A stretch of DNA of 64,000 bases from Nannobrachium achirus (GCA_963921795.1 OY997643.1:74095258-74159257), one strand, 5' to 3'. Positions 35,415 to 47,388 are shown, counted from the stretch's first letter. A program made the numbers and translations. The notes: generated by a model from the letters alone, not told the origin.

Positions 35415-35671
35415 GTTCATAAGGGCTGTGTTTCAGCTGATAGAGGGATGCATGCAACACATGGACATGTAACGACCGCCCAGTTCAGACCCAGGGACGT
35501 GCTGGCCATTGGGAAAAGCGAGCAACTCTTTTTCCCGGGCTGAATCAGGGGCCCAGCATGTCCCAGTTCAGACCTCACATGCTGCCATAACAGATCAGCC
35601 CATTGGCTGAGCCTGTGAGGATTAGAAATGAAGGATGGGCTCACAGGTGGAATGTTATGCACTGGCAGGGG
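34580..35671. other. Intron with MITE remnants
   Basis: TAGGGGTGGGACGATCACGA at 34874 is the end of a TAGGGATGGGAC-type MITE without a partner. 35128-35265 is the inverted partner of 28738-28862, with AATCTAGCAACAGGGGCAGC doubled. (CAT)n lies at 35378-35413. No gene seen. Confidence 0.5.
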
Positions 35672-35891
35672 ATGGAATGGAATGGAATGGACTGGACTGG
35701 AATGGACTGGACTGGACTGGAATGGACTGGACTGGAATGGACTGGACTGGACTGGACTGGACTGGAATGGACTGGACTGGACTGGACTGGAATGGACTGG
35801 ACTGGACTGGACTGGACTGGAATGGACTGGACTGGACAGGACTGGACTGGAATGGACTGGAATGGAATGGACTGGACTGGACTGGAATGGA
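35672..35891. repeat. Pentanucleotide (GGAAT/GGACT)n array
   Basis: About 44 pentamers of TGGAA or TGGAC in mixed order, stop-free in several frames on both strands. The (GGAAT)n type is known from pericentromeric satellites of other vertebrates; here it is only a short intronic block. Confidence 0.96.
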
Positions 35892-36399
35892 GACCCACGT
35901 AGCAGTGACGCGCGTGTTCACGTTCGTGCGTGTCATGAAAAAGACCCGGATGAAAATAGCTACAAGATAGCTATAGGCTATCACTCATTTAGAAGCCCGA
36001 TTCTTGGCTATTTAGCCGTAAATAAAACTTTTCCGCTTTCATAAGAACACAGTTCAGAGAAAATTAGCTTCAAAGATGTGAAAATGTATCGGATTCGGCG
36101 GACTTGTTCGGGATCGGCACCCCATGAAACGTCGCGCCGCTGACAGCATAGATTCAGTAAAAATTGGGGGGCTGTATATTTGGCATCTGGCCATTTTCAA
36201 TGGAATACATTGAAATACAAGCAGCTCAGGGTAAGTAAAATAGCCAAAAAAAACTTGTTCGGGATCGGCACTTGAAGGGTTAAAAGGGCGTGGTCATTTT
36301 TGGGCATCTCGCCCCGGATAGAGAATTTTTCACAGTTCTTACGTTGTTCCTTGGGGTCATATTAGCCAAGAACAGTTGAGATATTCTCTCCTAAATTAA
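35892..36399. other. Intron without recognised feature
   Basis: Only a doubled phrase (TTGTTCGGGATCGGCAC at about 36104 and 36255) is notable. Confidence 0.4.
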
Positions 36400-36423
36400 G
36401 CACATACATATCTTAGCCAGGTC

Positions 36424-37563
36424 CTAGGGCAATAGAAGAAACCTTTTCTTGGGCAGAACAGAAGAAACCATTTCACCAAGTGAAGAAAACAGACTGCTGC
36501 TGTTATGGGTGGTCATGGCTGCCAGTTCCCACCTGATGTTGAGTGGGAGTTCCGCCTGCTCCAGACCGTACTGAATCACTGCTAGCTTGCAGAGCGTCTT
36601 AAGACTAGGACTCAAGTCTAAGATGTACAGGTCTTTAGTGGCTCCTGGGAATAATCTTTTGTATCTTTCATAGATGATGATACGATTTCCCACCATGCAA
36701 CAACACATGTCCATCTCTGAACCGGGTACACTGCCCTTGGGCTCAATCTTCTTCCAGCAGAATGTCTCTGGATTGAATTTCCATAGATCATTTATTAAGC
36801 AACAGAAAGGTCTTTCGCCGCCGCGGCCGCTCAATATGTAGAGTTCTCCATTGTAGGCAAAGGCTGAATGCAGAATACGTCGTATTGGAAGCTGTGCAGA
36901 ATGTGTCCTCATCCAGCTGTTGGTCTCTGTGTCAAACACTCTGATGTTGTTGTAGGACTGCCGACCGTCCAAGCCTCCAAATACAAACATCTTTGTCCCG
37001 ATGATGGTGGCAGAGTGACCATATGAAATAGGTGGTGGAGGGCCTCTGGTGTTCATTAAAAGCCAGACCAGTGTGGTGGTGTCTAACATATAGATGTCAT
37101 TTTGGAAAACGGGAGACAAAGTTGGCTTGACTTTCCATCCTCCATGGATATACATGACCTTCCCCAACATACAGGCTGAGTGGCCACGAATTCTCGCCTC
37201 TGGAACAGTCCCGGAAACCTTGTGCTTGAACCATCTGTGGGTGCCGACGTTGAATGAATTAATCCCATAACCAGAATTCCTGGCTTCATACTCTCCTCCC
37301 CAGATGTAGACAGAATCTTCTATGAGCACAGCTGTGTGGCCCAAGCGTAGGCGGGGAACCTCAGGTCCAATTTTCACTGGAGGCACCTTCTCCCAGCGTA
37401 AAGACACTGTGTTGAAGATGCTCACACCAATCTGATCATTGCCCCCTCCAAAGGAGTACACTCTGTGTCCCACTGCCACTGCAGTATGAGCAACTAATAG
37501 TGAAAGTGAGGATCTCTCTGGTCCTTTCTTTGGAAACACTGTGCAGCACAGCATTTCACACAA
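36424..37563 (-). CDS. klhdc3-like: klhdc3-like Kelch retrogene, copy 2
   Basis: A 379-codon uninterrupted ORF, near-identical to 28888-30006. It keeps the WKVKPTL segment that copy 1 lost and so is closer to the full family length. Kelch repeats and the BC-box-like SLKTLCKLAVIQYGL are intact. Several residue changes (for example FVFGGLDGRQSY for FVFGGWDGQQSY, RIRGHS for TIRGHS) distinguish the copies. Homology between the copies runs from 36400 to about 37977, well beyond the ORF, so they arose by segmental duplication after one retroposition. An 18-bp stretch at 37647-37664 is missing from copy 1. Expression is unknown; intactness of both ORFs is compatible with recent origin or function. 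Confidence 0.82.
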   Translation of the reverse strand: MCEMLCCTVFPKKGPERSSLSLLVAHTAVAVGHRVYSFGGGNDQIGVSIFNTVSLRWEKVPPVKIGPEVPRLRLGHTAVLIEDSVYIWGGEYEARNSGYGINSFNVGTHRWFKHKVSGTVPEARIRGHSACMLGKVMYIHGGWKVKPTLSPVFQNDIYMLDTTTLVWLLMNTRGPPPPISYGHSATIIGTKMFVFGGLDGRQSYNNIRVFDTETNSWMRTHSAQLPIRRILHSAFAYNGELYILSGRGGERPFCCLINDLWKFNPETFCWKKIEPKGSVPGSEMDMCCCMVGNRIIIYERYKRLFPGATKDLYILDLSPSLKTLCKLAVIQYGLEQAELPLNIRWELAAMTTHNSSSLFSSLGEMVSSVLPKKRFLLLP

Positions 37564-37974
37564 TTGCTGTCACAAGGGTTGGTGATGGACTCAAAAGCAG
37601 ACGTCGGCGACAGGTTGCACAGACCCCTCTCTACTGAAGAATCCCAAGACGGAGAAACATGAACTTGGAGTTAACAGGAAATTAGGAAACCACTAATTTG
37701 AAGGTAGGAAAGGATAAATGTGGAGATAAATTCTCACGTAGTGACCAGAAATACCCCAGGACTGGGGCCTCAAATTAAGTATTATAATTATTATTATATT
37801 AACTAATAATAATAACTGTACACTGAAAAGAATCACACTGAGGAATTACCAAGAAAGGTTAGTGAGAAGACTGGCACGCAGCCGGTAATATAGACCATGA
37901 TGATGTCATTGATGATGTCACACACTGACATCACTCTGTGACAGTTCATCAACGTCACAAGCTCACAAGGGAAT

Positions 37975-37977
<3 letters not shown>

Positions 37978-38069
<92 letters not shown>
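37978..38069. repeat. (CA)n microsatellite
   Basis: About 46 uninterrupted CA units immediately at the right end of the duplicated segment. Confidence 0.97.
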
Positions 38070-38071
<2 letters not shown>

Positions 38072-38779
38072 GCCTGATGGTGCTGTGGTCGTATTAGGGG
38101 TGCAACAGTTAATCAAACTAATGGATTTAATCAATGATATATATGAAGAAATGATATGAATTTTATAAAATTATCAATTAATAATCTAGCCCTCTGTGTG
38201 CTCTTCCCCCGAGTCTCCAAATATGTGTTGCCCTGCGTTACTTCACAACGGGGCAAAATCATGGGGCAAAATGTATGAGGGAGGGGCCAATATAATTTGT
38301 GATACAATGCAGCTGGCAGTGTGCATTGATGCGCTCGCCCTGTGCATGCATATCAGTGACTTGTGTACATGTACACTCCACATGCCAGTGGAGAGACGGA
38401 GCTCTCTGTTGACAAAAGACGATGCAAGCTTTACTTCCTTACTAGAAACAGTTTGTTTTCAATGGATTCGGGAGCTATGACGTCATTTTATGCGACTACA
38501 CATTATTTTAAGAACAGTTTACACATCACTAGTTATGTTATGCCTTAAGCAGTCGTGGTGCAACACACGTTAGTAACTCACTTAGTTACAAACTAACTAG
38601 TAGTTACTAAGCCTCTAGTAAGGACTTTACTCCCTAACTTAGGACAGAACTTACGTTCTGGTGGTGCAACTGGCCCCGGATACTAACCAAACAGATCTAT
38701 TGATCTATCTCTCTTGATACAAATTACACTAAAAAAGAAATCTGTCACAGCCAAATACAAAATCACAAAAAAAATATTT
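38070..38779. other. Intron with MITE-like remnants
   Basis: TTAGGGGTGCAACAGTTAAT at 38094 resembles a hAT end without a partner. 38535-38665 is a short imperfect palindrome with GTGGTGCAAC on one side and TGGTGGTGCAAC on the other. No gene seen. Confidence 0.4.
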
Positions 38780-38966
38780 GATGTATGTGATGTTATGTGT
38801 TTAAAATACTGTCCATCTCTGCCTGCATATCATAACTGTCTTGATGTATGTGATGTTATGTGTTTAAAATACTGTCCATCTCTGCCTGCATATCATAACT
38901 GTCTTGATGTATGTGATGTTATGTGTTTAAAATACTGTCCATCTCTGCCTGCATATCATAACTGTC
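38780..38966. repeat. 63-bp tandem repeat, three copies
   Basis: The unit starts GATGTATGTGATGTTATGTG and ends CATAACTGTCTT; the copies are essentially identical and divisible by three. Confidence 0.95.
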
Positions 38967-39068
38967 AACTCAAAATGACCAAATGAATGAAAGTGCTTGG
39001 TCAGCTGCATTGTGTGCAGCGTATTCTGATCAGCACACATTCTTTTGACGGTGCCAAAACTCCAACGT

Positions 39069-40433
39069 GCACAGCAGCTTGGGGACAGACAGAGCACAGC
39101 AGCTTGGGGACAGAGCACAGCAGCTTGGGGACAGACAGAGCACAGCAGCTTGGGGACAGAGCACAGCAGCTTGGGGACAGACAGAGCACAGCAGCTTGGG
39201 GACAGACAGAGCACAGCAGCTTGGGGACAGAGCACAGCAGCTTGGGGACAGAGCACAGCAGCTTGGGGACAGAGCACAGCAGCTTGGGGACAGACAGAGC
39301 ACAGCAGCTTGGGGACAGAGCACAGCAGCTTGGGGACAGACAGAGCACAGCAGCTTGGGGACAGAGCAGAGCAGCTTGGGGACAGAGCACAGCAGCTTGG
39401 GGACAGACAGAGCACAGCAGCTTGGGGACAGAGCACAGCAGCTTGGGGACAGACAGAGCACAGCAGCTTGGGGACAGAGCACAGCAGCTTGGGGACAGAG
39501 CACAGCAGCTTGGGGACAGACAGAGCACAGCAGCTTGGGGACAGACAGAGCACAGCAGCTTGGGGACAGAGCACAGCAGCTTGGGGACAGAGCACAGCAG
39601 CTTGGGGACAGACAGAGCACAGCAGCTTGGGGACAGAGCACAGCAGCTTGGGGACAGACAGAGCACAGCAGCTTGGGGACAGACAGAGCACAGCAGCTTG
39701 GGGACAGACAGAGCACAGCAGCTTGGGGACAGACAGAGCACAGCAGCTTGGGGACAGAGCACATCAGCTTGGGGACAGACAGAGCACATCAGCTTGGGGA
39801 CAGAGCACAGCAGCTTGGGGACAGAGCACAGCAGCTTGGGGACAGACAGAGCACATCAGCTTGGGGACAGAGCACAGCAGCTTGGGGACAGAGCAGAGCA
39901 GCTTGGGGACAGACAGAGCACAGCAGCTTGGGGACAGAGCACAGCAGCTTGGGGACAGACAGAGCACAGCAGCTTGGGGACAGACAGAGCACAGCAGCTT
40001 GGGGACAGACAGAGCACATCAGCTTGGGGACAGACAGAGCACAGCAGCTTGGGGACAGACAGAGCACATCAGCTTGGGGACAGACAGAGCACAGCAGCTT
40101 GGGGACAGAGCACAGCAGCTTGGGGACAGAGCAGAGCAGCTTGGGGACAGACAGAGCACAGCAGCTTGGGGACAGAGCACAGCAGCTTGGGGACAGACAG
40201 AGCACAGCAGCTTGGGGACAGACAGAGCACATCAGCTTGGGGACAGAGCACAGCAGCTTGGGGACAGACAGAGCACATCAGCTTGGGGACAGACAGAGCA
40301 CAGCAGCTTGGGGACAGACAGAGCACAGCAGCTTGGGGACAGACAGAGCACAGCAGCTTGGGGACAGACAGAGCACAGCAGCTTGGGGACAGACAGAGCA
40401 CAGCAGCTTGGGGACAGACAGAGCACAGCAGCA
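39069..40433. repeat. 21/25-bp minisatellite, six-frame open
   Basis: Two unit lengths alternate irregularly: GCACAGCAGCTTGGGGACAG followed by A (21 bp) or by ACAGA (25 bp). No unit or junction contains a stop on either strand, so three plus ORFs of 467-497 codons and several minus ORFs coexist. Point variants are CACATCAGC and GCAGAGCAGC. Unit order forms a binary-like code of 21 and 25. Confidence 0.97.
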
Positions 40434-41743
40434 GGACAGCAGACATGAGCACCCTGAGACCATCATGTCTCCACGGCTGAAGAAAGAACACATTCATGGC
40501 TGATTAGCTGTAATCAAACACACGCACGATATAACATGTACTGTCTGCTCCTGGAAATGATTGTAAGCATGGAGAATTGTTACTTTGACTCCGAGCAATC
40601 TGACCAGCTGTGAAGACTGTTGAATTGTTGAAATGTGCGGGGGCTTCTCTCTTGAAATACACAAACAGACAAAGTGTTGGCAATCTGCTGCAATCACGAT
40701 GTACCCAAACAATCACGACTAGACCTTAGACTTCTGTTCTCTTTCTCTAGACTTCTCTTCACCACAGAAATGCCACTTTCACATTACATTACTCATCTTA
40801 TTATACAGTATTATACATTACTCATCTTATTCACATTACTCATCTTATTATACATTATTATACATTATTACACATTACTCATCTTATTCAGATTACGGTC
40901 ACATTCAGTGAGCCAGAGTCAGAATTTTGCCTGTGGTGATTGAGCATACACACCTATGTTGTATTTGCCAGACCCATGAAATGGGTAGGCCTACATAAGC
41001 AAATGTCGGTCTGTCTGTCCGGGTTTTCTATATAAAGGGTATATATGATGATGACATGATGATGACATGCCTACAAAAGGCATGATGTCATAAATGATGA
41101 TGACAGACAGGGGGTCTGGCACAACCAGGTTGACCTGGTCTAGTTTATTTAAACGTTGTCTTATTTTGTTTTATCTTATGTTTGTGTCCTTTTCTAATTG
41201 TTTTATGTAATTGTGACCGTAGGTCGCATTTAGTATGAAAACCTGTAGATCACCTGTCTGTCCGTGCGTCACAAATCATGTCACGCTCCATATATGGCCA
41301 GTACATCTCCATATATGGAGCTGTATTATAATATGCTACTGTCTATATGTTGTGTTTTTTGTTAAAAGAAAGTTTGACTTTCTGGAAATGTGAGTCCTTG
41401 ACGGGTATGTTGGGAGGGGGTGGGGAGGGAGATGTATGCTGGAGTGTATACTGTATGTACAATATGAGAGTGTTTTGTTGTTGTCAAAAAAAAAGTGAGA
41501 GGTGCTCACTTCGCCACACACAACACACGTGCATATCTCCTTGTATGGGCTGATCTGTCCGTGACGTCAGTTAACTCCATACATGGAGATCCGTTCTCAT
41601 ACTCACAAAGCCAGACGTAGGAGCGGTTAGCGCCGCTCAAAAACAATAAACACAAAAAAACAAGCTTGTCACATCCAAGGTTGGCCATTCTAAAGCTTCC
41701 TTTCCTGAAGGATGTCAAGGAACCGTGACATTCGTACATCCCA
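40434..41743. other. Intron with short AT-rich repeats
   Basis: 40785-40890 repeats ATTACTCATCTTATTATACA words. 41213-41345 has GTGACCGTAGGTCGCATTTA followed by CCATATATGG palindromes. A poly-A run is at 41486-41495. No gene seen. Confidence 0.45.
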
Positions 41744-42060
41744 TCAGCACACATTCTTTTGACTGTGCCAAAACGTATACTCACTCACCAACGTACAATC
41801 ACTATGCTCCCACACGATCACGATGTTCCACACGATCACGATGTTCCACACGATCACAACGTTCCACACGATCACAACGTTCCCACACCATCACAACGTT
41901 CCCACACCATCACAACGTTCCCACACGATCACTAGGCTTGGCAGTCTACACTCTCTTTATCCCCAGAAATGCCACTCTCACCTTACTCTCATCTTACTCA
42001 GCACCCCCCCCCCCCCCCCCCCGCCCACTCTCCCAAGCTCACAGCACTTTTCCCTCTCAC
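41744..42060. repeat. Paralogous segment with 19-20-bp tandem
   Basis: 41744-41775 (ATCAGCACACATTCTTTTGA) matches 39029-39060 and 41965-41990 matches about 40765-40790, so the two segments are duplicates. Here the middle holds about six copies of CACACGATCACAACGTTC (41813-41936) instead of the 21/25-bp array. Poly-C is at 42005-42022. Confidence 0.8.
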
Positions 42061-42327
42061 TTGCAAAGCAAAAAGTACAAACTCACGGAGGCACATGAAC
42101 ATCATGGTACATACACATTCTATCTATGATGATTGAACTAAAAGCTTATTCTTATTCATACAGGCACAGAGATCTCGCACAGAGATTTAAAGCAAGCTTA
42201 ACCATATAATCATCCTCCACTTCTACACATTTTGTGCAGGCAGGCACGCACACGCAGGCACGCACACGCACACGCACACACACACACACACGCAAGCTCA
42301 TGCAGTAATCTTCCTTCAGGACCTTAT
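42061..42327. repeat. (CACG)n/(CA)n stretch
   Basis: 42240-42295 is a mixed CACG and CA microsatellite; the rest is unremarkable. Confidence 0.7.
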
Positions 42328-44650
42328 TGCGACCGTCAGGTCGCACTTACTATCAAAACCTCCACAAAGTGTCAGTCCCTCTGTCTGTCACACCTCACAC
42401 GTCACACTCTTGCCCTGCTCATATCTCCGCAACCGTTGCCCCGATCCATGCCAAATTTTGCACACACGCTCCTTGCCTGCCAAACTACAACCTCCAAGGA
42501 CCCCCGGAGCTCCAGGGACCCCCAGGTCCCTGGGGGACCCCCAGATGTAAAAAATGACCAAATGTGCAAAAATGACCAAATGACCACCCCAACGGGGCTG
42601 CTCACGGGGAATTCCCGGGAACCACCGACTCCTGCTGCTCCAGAACGGATGCAAAAGTGGTGGCGCCCCCAGTGGAGGACCCCCTCCACTGCAGCTCACA
42701 TAAAATGCCGTAACTCGGCCTAGGAGCGTCCGGGAGAGCCGGGGCCGGTACCTATTCGTCCGCCAAGGCAACGCGGAGACCCCACCCCTCATTTCTCACA
42801 TGCCCCTCTTCTAGCGCCACCATGAGGCCGATTCTTGCAAAACACATTTTTGGACACTGCTCCTACAGATTTTGCCCTAAAATCACAGAAATCGGTACAC
42901 ACTATGTCTACACGTCCCCCTACACTCAGGAACCAATGCCACTTACAGCCCTCTTTGTGTATACATGTCACCTGACGGTCGCTTATCTCCCGATTAGGGA
43001 GTCTTACTGGTAAAATAGATTCTGGTTGCCTGGCTTTGTGCACGCGTGTGTGTGTGCGTGTGCACGTGCCCCATGAGGAAGTAAGGATGGGCCGATATGA
43101 AAATGTCATAACACGATTATTGTGACAAAAGAAATCGCGAGTTACGATATCCTGGGGTGGAACATTTGCCAAAAAATAGCTGATCTACACAAGCTCACAA
43201 CGCGCTGCAACGCGACGCGTTGTGGGCTTGTAGATCGGCTATTTTTTGGCAAAGACATTTGATAGAGAGTGAAAAAAAGAATGTATCAAGTTTGTATATT
43301 ATGTACCTTTTACCAATTCTAGAGGGTTTAAGTGGTACCGGATATGCAGCTTGGCAAATAAAAGGTGAATTGATCCCAGTGCATGACGGAGGACGATATC
43401 ACGATAAATTAAACCTCCACGATACGATTATCATGAGTGTTTTTTATCACGATAAACGATAACATCGCGTATCGTCCCATCCCTATGGGGGAGGCGGTAA
43501 AGCCTGATTTATTGCGCAGTTAGTTACTGTCAAAACCTCCACCAGCTGTGAGTCAGTCCGTCAGTCTGTCTGTCACACGTCACATGTCACACTTTTGCCC
43601 TGCTCATATCTCCGCAACCGTTGCCCCGATCCATGCCAAATTTTGCACACATACTCCTTGCCTGCCAAATCACGACCTCCACCCATCAATTCACACATGA
43701 CCCTCTTCTAGCGCAGTATGTCTACACTCATGTCATCAACATGGATCTGTCCCATATAGCGCCACCTTCAGGCAGGTTTTTTCAAACACATTTTTGGACA
43801 CTGCTCCTACACATTTTGCCCTAAAATCACGCGAATCGGTACAAAGTATGTCTACACTCATCTCATCAATATGGATCTGTCCCATATAGCGCCACCAACA
43901 GGCCGATTTCTACAAACACATTTTTGGACACTGCTCCTACACATTTTGCCCTAAAATCACGCTGCGACCTGACGGTCGCTTATCTCCCTATTAGGGAGTC
44001 TTACTGGTTATTAAAACCTCCACCGCCTGTCTGTCTGTCCGTCAGTCTGTCTGTCACGTCACGTCACACTTTTGCCCTACTCATATCTCCGCCATCGCTG
44101 CCCCTATCCATGTGACATTTTCCACACACACTCCTTGTCTGCCAATCCACGACCTCCACCCTTCCAGGGATGCCCGCAGCTCCAGGGACCCCCAGGGACC
44201 CCCGCCAAAAAGCAAAAAAACTACCAAATGACGCCCCTAAATCGGCTGCTCACCGCGTTGCTCTGCCACAGACAAAGAGATGTCTACACACATCTCATCA
44301 ACAAGGATCTCCTCTTTTCTCACATGCCCCTCTTCTAGCGCCACCATGAGGCCGGTTCTTCTAAACACATTTACACAGCTCCTACAATTTGTGCCCTAAA
44401 ATCACGCAAATCGGTACACGGTATGTCTACACTCATGTCTTCAACATGGATCTGTCCCATATAGCGCCACCTTAAGGCCGATTTTTTAAAACACATTTTT
44501 GAACACTGCTCCTACAGCTTTTGGCCTAAAATCACACAAATCGCGACACAGTATGTCTACACTCATCTCATCAGCATGGATCTGTCCCATATAGCGCCAC
44601 CATCAGACCGATTTTTTTAACACATTAACACACCTGACAGTCGCTTATCT
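42328..44650. repeat. Unclassified repeat family, three blocks
   Basis: Blocks at about 42328-43017, 43500-44006 and 44007-44670 share ATCAAAACCTCCAC, then CTGTCTGTCACACGTCACAC, then CTCATATCTCCGCAACCGTT. They end CCTGACGGTCGCTTATCTCC followed by TTAGGGAGTCTTACTGG. Between these, a unit of about 125 bp (CACATTTTTGGACACTGCTC; CCCTAAAATCACGC; GTCCCATATAGCGCCACC) is repeated about six times. Head and tail carry GCGACCGTCAGGTCGC and its inverse. A Helitron-like origin is possible but no diagnostic end is seen. Confidence 0.65.
43082..43485. mobile_element. hAT MITE, TIR TAAGGATGGGCC
   Basis: Relative of 21336-21753, with a right end of ATCGTCCCATCCCTA and flanks TGAGGAAG/TGGGGGAG (6 of 8). The hairpin copy at 43167-43252 is long and well paired. 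It sits between two blocks of the unclassified family. Confidence 0.8.
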
Positions 44651-45278
44651 CCTGATTAGGGCGTCTTACTGGTACTTTACAGTAAGCATTGCAACGCGTT
44701 GTGAGCTTGTAGATCTGCCGGTTTCGGTGCGCGGTACAGTGTATAAAAGGCGGTAAGAGTTGCTGACATGCCTGTGGACTAGAAGGGCAGCAGGCAGGCA
44801 TGAATCATCATCCTAACATCCTCAGAGCGCTCAGACCTCAGAGACAACGTGTGAAAGCCTTCCAGTGACTCTCAGTATTATGCGGCAGGCAGAGCAGAGC
44901 ACTGCAGAGTCTGGTCTAAAGCCTCGACTGTGGAGGATTTCACTTCACCCCTCAAGTCACTCGGAATATCATTAGTTTGCCTAACCGGGCTTGATGGGAG
45001 CTTAAATCACATCAACGGGGATCAACTCAAGTGAAAAGTGCTACGGTAGGCGTTTATAATCACCGCGGACAATATAACGTACAGTTTTATGCCTATATAA
45101 TGACTTACCATGTCTGAATAAAACCCGCTGCACACATATCCTGTTTAACCCATTGTAGATGATGTCATCACAGTGTGATTTGCAATACAAACCCCAAAAT
45201 TAATCCTCCAGTTCTTGGCAACACAGAAGGGGGGGGGGGGGGGGGGGGGACTTTTTTCTTATTTCCACTCCTCTAAGG
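44651..45278. other. Intron with TATA-like word
   Basis: GTGTATAAAAGGCGG at 44740-44754 is a strong TATA-like match on the plus strand, just after half a hairpin (44694-44722), but no ORF or exon follows. Poly-G lies at 45230-45250. No gene is supported. Confidence 0.3.
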
Positions 45279-46368
45279 CAGGGGTTCCCAAACTTTTTTT
45301 GTCTCAGGTCACCCCATGAATATTGTTTTAATCCGAGGCACCCCTACATTATAATTTAATCACCCCTACATTATAATTTTCACTCCCAGCACCTTATATT
45401 TATAGCATATCGTTGTTGTCGGGTGGAATCCTTGTATGTCCAACACCGTTCGTTTTGTATTTTTTTTATTTTGTATATATTTTTTTTATAACCCATTTTC
45501 ACCCAGTGCCAATTGTCTATGTAATCCTGGGCTCTGCTCTCCCTCTGCCGCGCCTGGGGAGACAACGGACTGACCTCATGCTTCCTTCTATGAATGAGGA
45601 GTCCAAGTTGTTTCTTTTCACCTGACAGTGGGGATTTCCCTGGGATGGACGTAGTGCGTGGAAGGAACACGTTATTCCAACCAGTTCCTTTCCCCTCCAT
45701 CAAGCGCCCCGGCTGGCCAGGGGGAGGCATTATTGAGACCAGGATTACTGCATGTTTTTGTGAGGGTATCAACCCTAGGAGACACGGGGAGAACATGCAA
45801 ACTCCACACAGAAAGGCCCTATCACCGACCCCACCTAGGGTGTGGGCGCTGATGACGCAGAGGGAGTAACACGCCCCCAGCACCCACAGCGTCCCTCGGC
45901 GGGAATCGAACCCAGGACCTTCTAGCTGTGAGGCGAATCGCTAAACACTGCGCCACCGTGCCCCCTCGTTTTATATTTATCATCTATAAAATGTACTAAA
46001 CTAGTGAAAATAGCAGATCTACAAGTTTGTTGATCGGCTGTTTTCACTAGTTTCGTGCAACAGTCTTCTTGTATGATGAAGCAAGCCTTGCTTTACCAAA
46101 AGACGTACACATTTGAAACTTGGAGATACGAGGTTTCTGCCCGACAGTGGCGATATTTTAGTGATTATGTTGCAAGGAAAACGTTGAGATAATAGCCATT
46201 TTGGTTAGAACTGACTGAAAATAACTTTGTACTTCAAGTTTAAAATGATACTAAATATTTCTTTAAGTGTCCAAATAAATTCCAAATATTATCAAATTAT
46301 CTCGCGGCACCCCTGAACTGCCGTCACGGCACCCCAGGGTGCCCCGTCACCCACTTTGAAAACCCCTG
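45279..46368. mobile_element. hAT MITE split by SINE, perfect TSD
   Basis: Inverted copy of the 18171 family: CAGGGGTTCCCAAAC at the left, CTTTGAAAACCCCTG at the right, flanked by CTCTAAGG (45271-45278, 46369-46376). The hairpin is at 46004-46052. A doubled CCCCTACATTATAATTT lies at about 45343-45380. The SINE occupies 45463-45965. Confidence 0.92.
45463..45965 (-). mobile_element. tRNA-derived SINE with 13-bp TSD
   Basis: On the minus strand an A-box-like TGGCGCAGTGTTTAGC (45940-45955) and B-box GGTTCGATTCC (45902-45912) mark the tRNA-related head. The body contains GGAGTTTGCATGTTCTCCCC, and the 3' end is A/T-rich. Flanking TCGTTTTGTATTT (45450-45462) and TCGTTTTATATTT (45966-45978) form the target duplication with one mismatch. 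A fragment is at 24899-24932. Confidence 0.88.
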
Positions 46369-46376
46369 CTCTAAGG

Positions 46377-47272
46377 TATATTAATAGTTCAATGTTGAAA
46401 ATGGGTGGTTCTCCCCTTATTACCCCCTCAGGCCGGGAACACATTTTTGTGTATTACAGTACATGTACAGTATGCATGCAGTACAGTCATTTTTGAAAAG
46501 ATATTTAAGTTTTTCTTTTTTATATATATATGAATGCCAAAGGTATAAGCTATCAAATAGTTTTGGAATTTTGTTTCTAGCTGCTAGAGAGGCTGGGTAA
46601 TACGTTTTCCAGAAAAACTGTGGGTAATTTTCAAATCGGACTTACAGTCCGGTCTTTAAGATATATATATATATATATATATATATTTATTTATTTTTTA
46701 AATCGAATTTAGGCCTAAATGGGTTAAGTGACTCAAATATATTAGCTTCCTTTTATTTAGATGATAGACAACGGACTTAAACAGAATAACTGTCTGTGAG
46801 ACCAATAAAGTGATAAAGTAACTCAACTATAAACCACCAACAGAACTGAGCTCAGCCAATTCATCCATGCTAAATCAATGTGCATAATATTTATTGGGAC
46901 CTTTAACAAGCAAAGAACGGTCCGAAATGTCAAAGTACTGCAAGTATTGGTCGAGTTATATAACAGTATGACTGTTCTATAACTCTGCTGCTACGCCATT
47001 AATGACCCTTCCTGTCCTGGGATAAAATACTGTAACTGTTTCCTGTCAGGCCTTTTAGATGCGACTGATTTCTATCCCTCAGCCGAATGCCAGCCTGGAC
47101 TCGTCCCAAAAGGCAGGCATTCTCTCTGCCACAGGCGCGTCAGGTACACATTTATCTAACGCACCTAAATCACCAGAGAGACAGAATTCCCATTCCATGA
47201 ATATGAGTTCAGCAGTGCAGGGCAGATTGGTACGACCTCCAGCTGAGCTGAAGCACAACGAATGCTGCTGGT

Positions 47273-47304
<32 letters not shown>

Positions 47305-47388
47305 CATAGCAACATACAGGCAACAACTGAAGGCACAAAACATGCTAGCTATAACGTTTATCTAACACAGGTTTGATCTTCAACGTTT
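46377..47388. other. Intron without recognised gene
   Basis: Contains (AT)n at 46660-46686 and a poly-G run at 47273-47303. The 105-codon ORF across the poly-G is not credible as coding. Confidence 0.4.

Noticed and set aside
38987-40503. Overlapping ORFs of up to 497 codons on the plus strand and up to 262 on the minus strand
   Set aside because: All are readings of one stop-free 21/25-bp array; coexistence in every frame argues against coding.
44742-44749. TATAAAAG as a promoter
   Set aside because: No exon, ORF or initiator follows; a single word in AT/GC mosaic DNA is weak evidence.
45902-45955. tRNA gene from A- and B-box matches
   Set aside because: The boxes sit at the head of a SINE with target duplications; no complete cloverleaf was seen.
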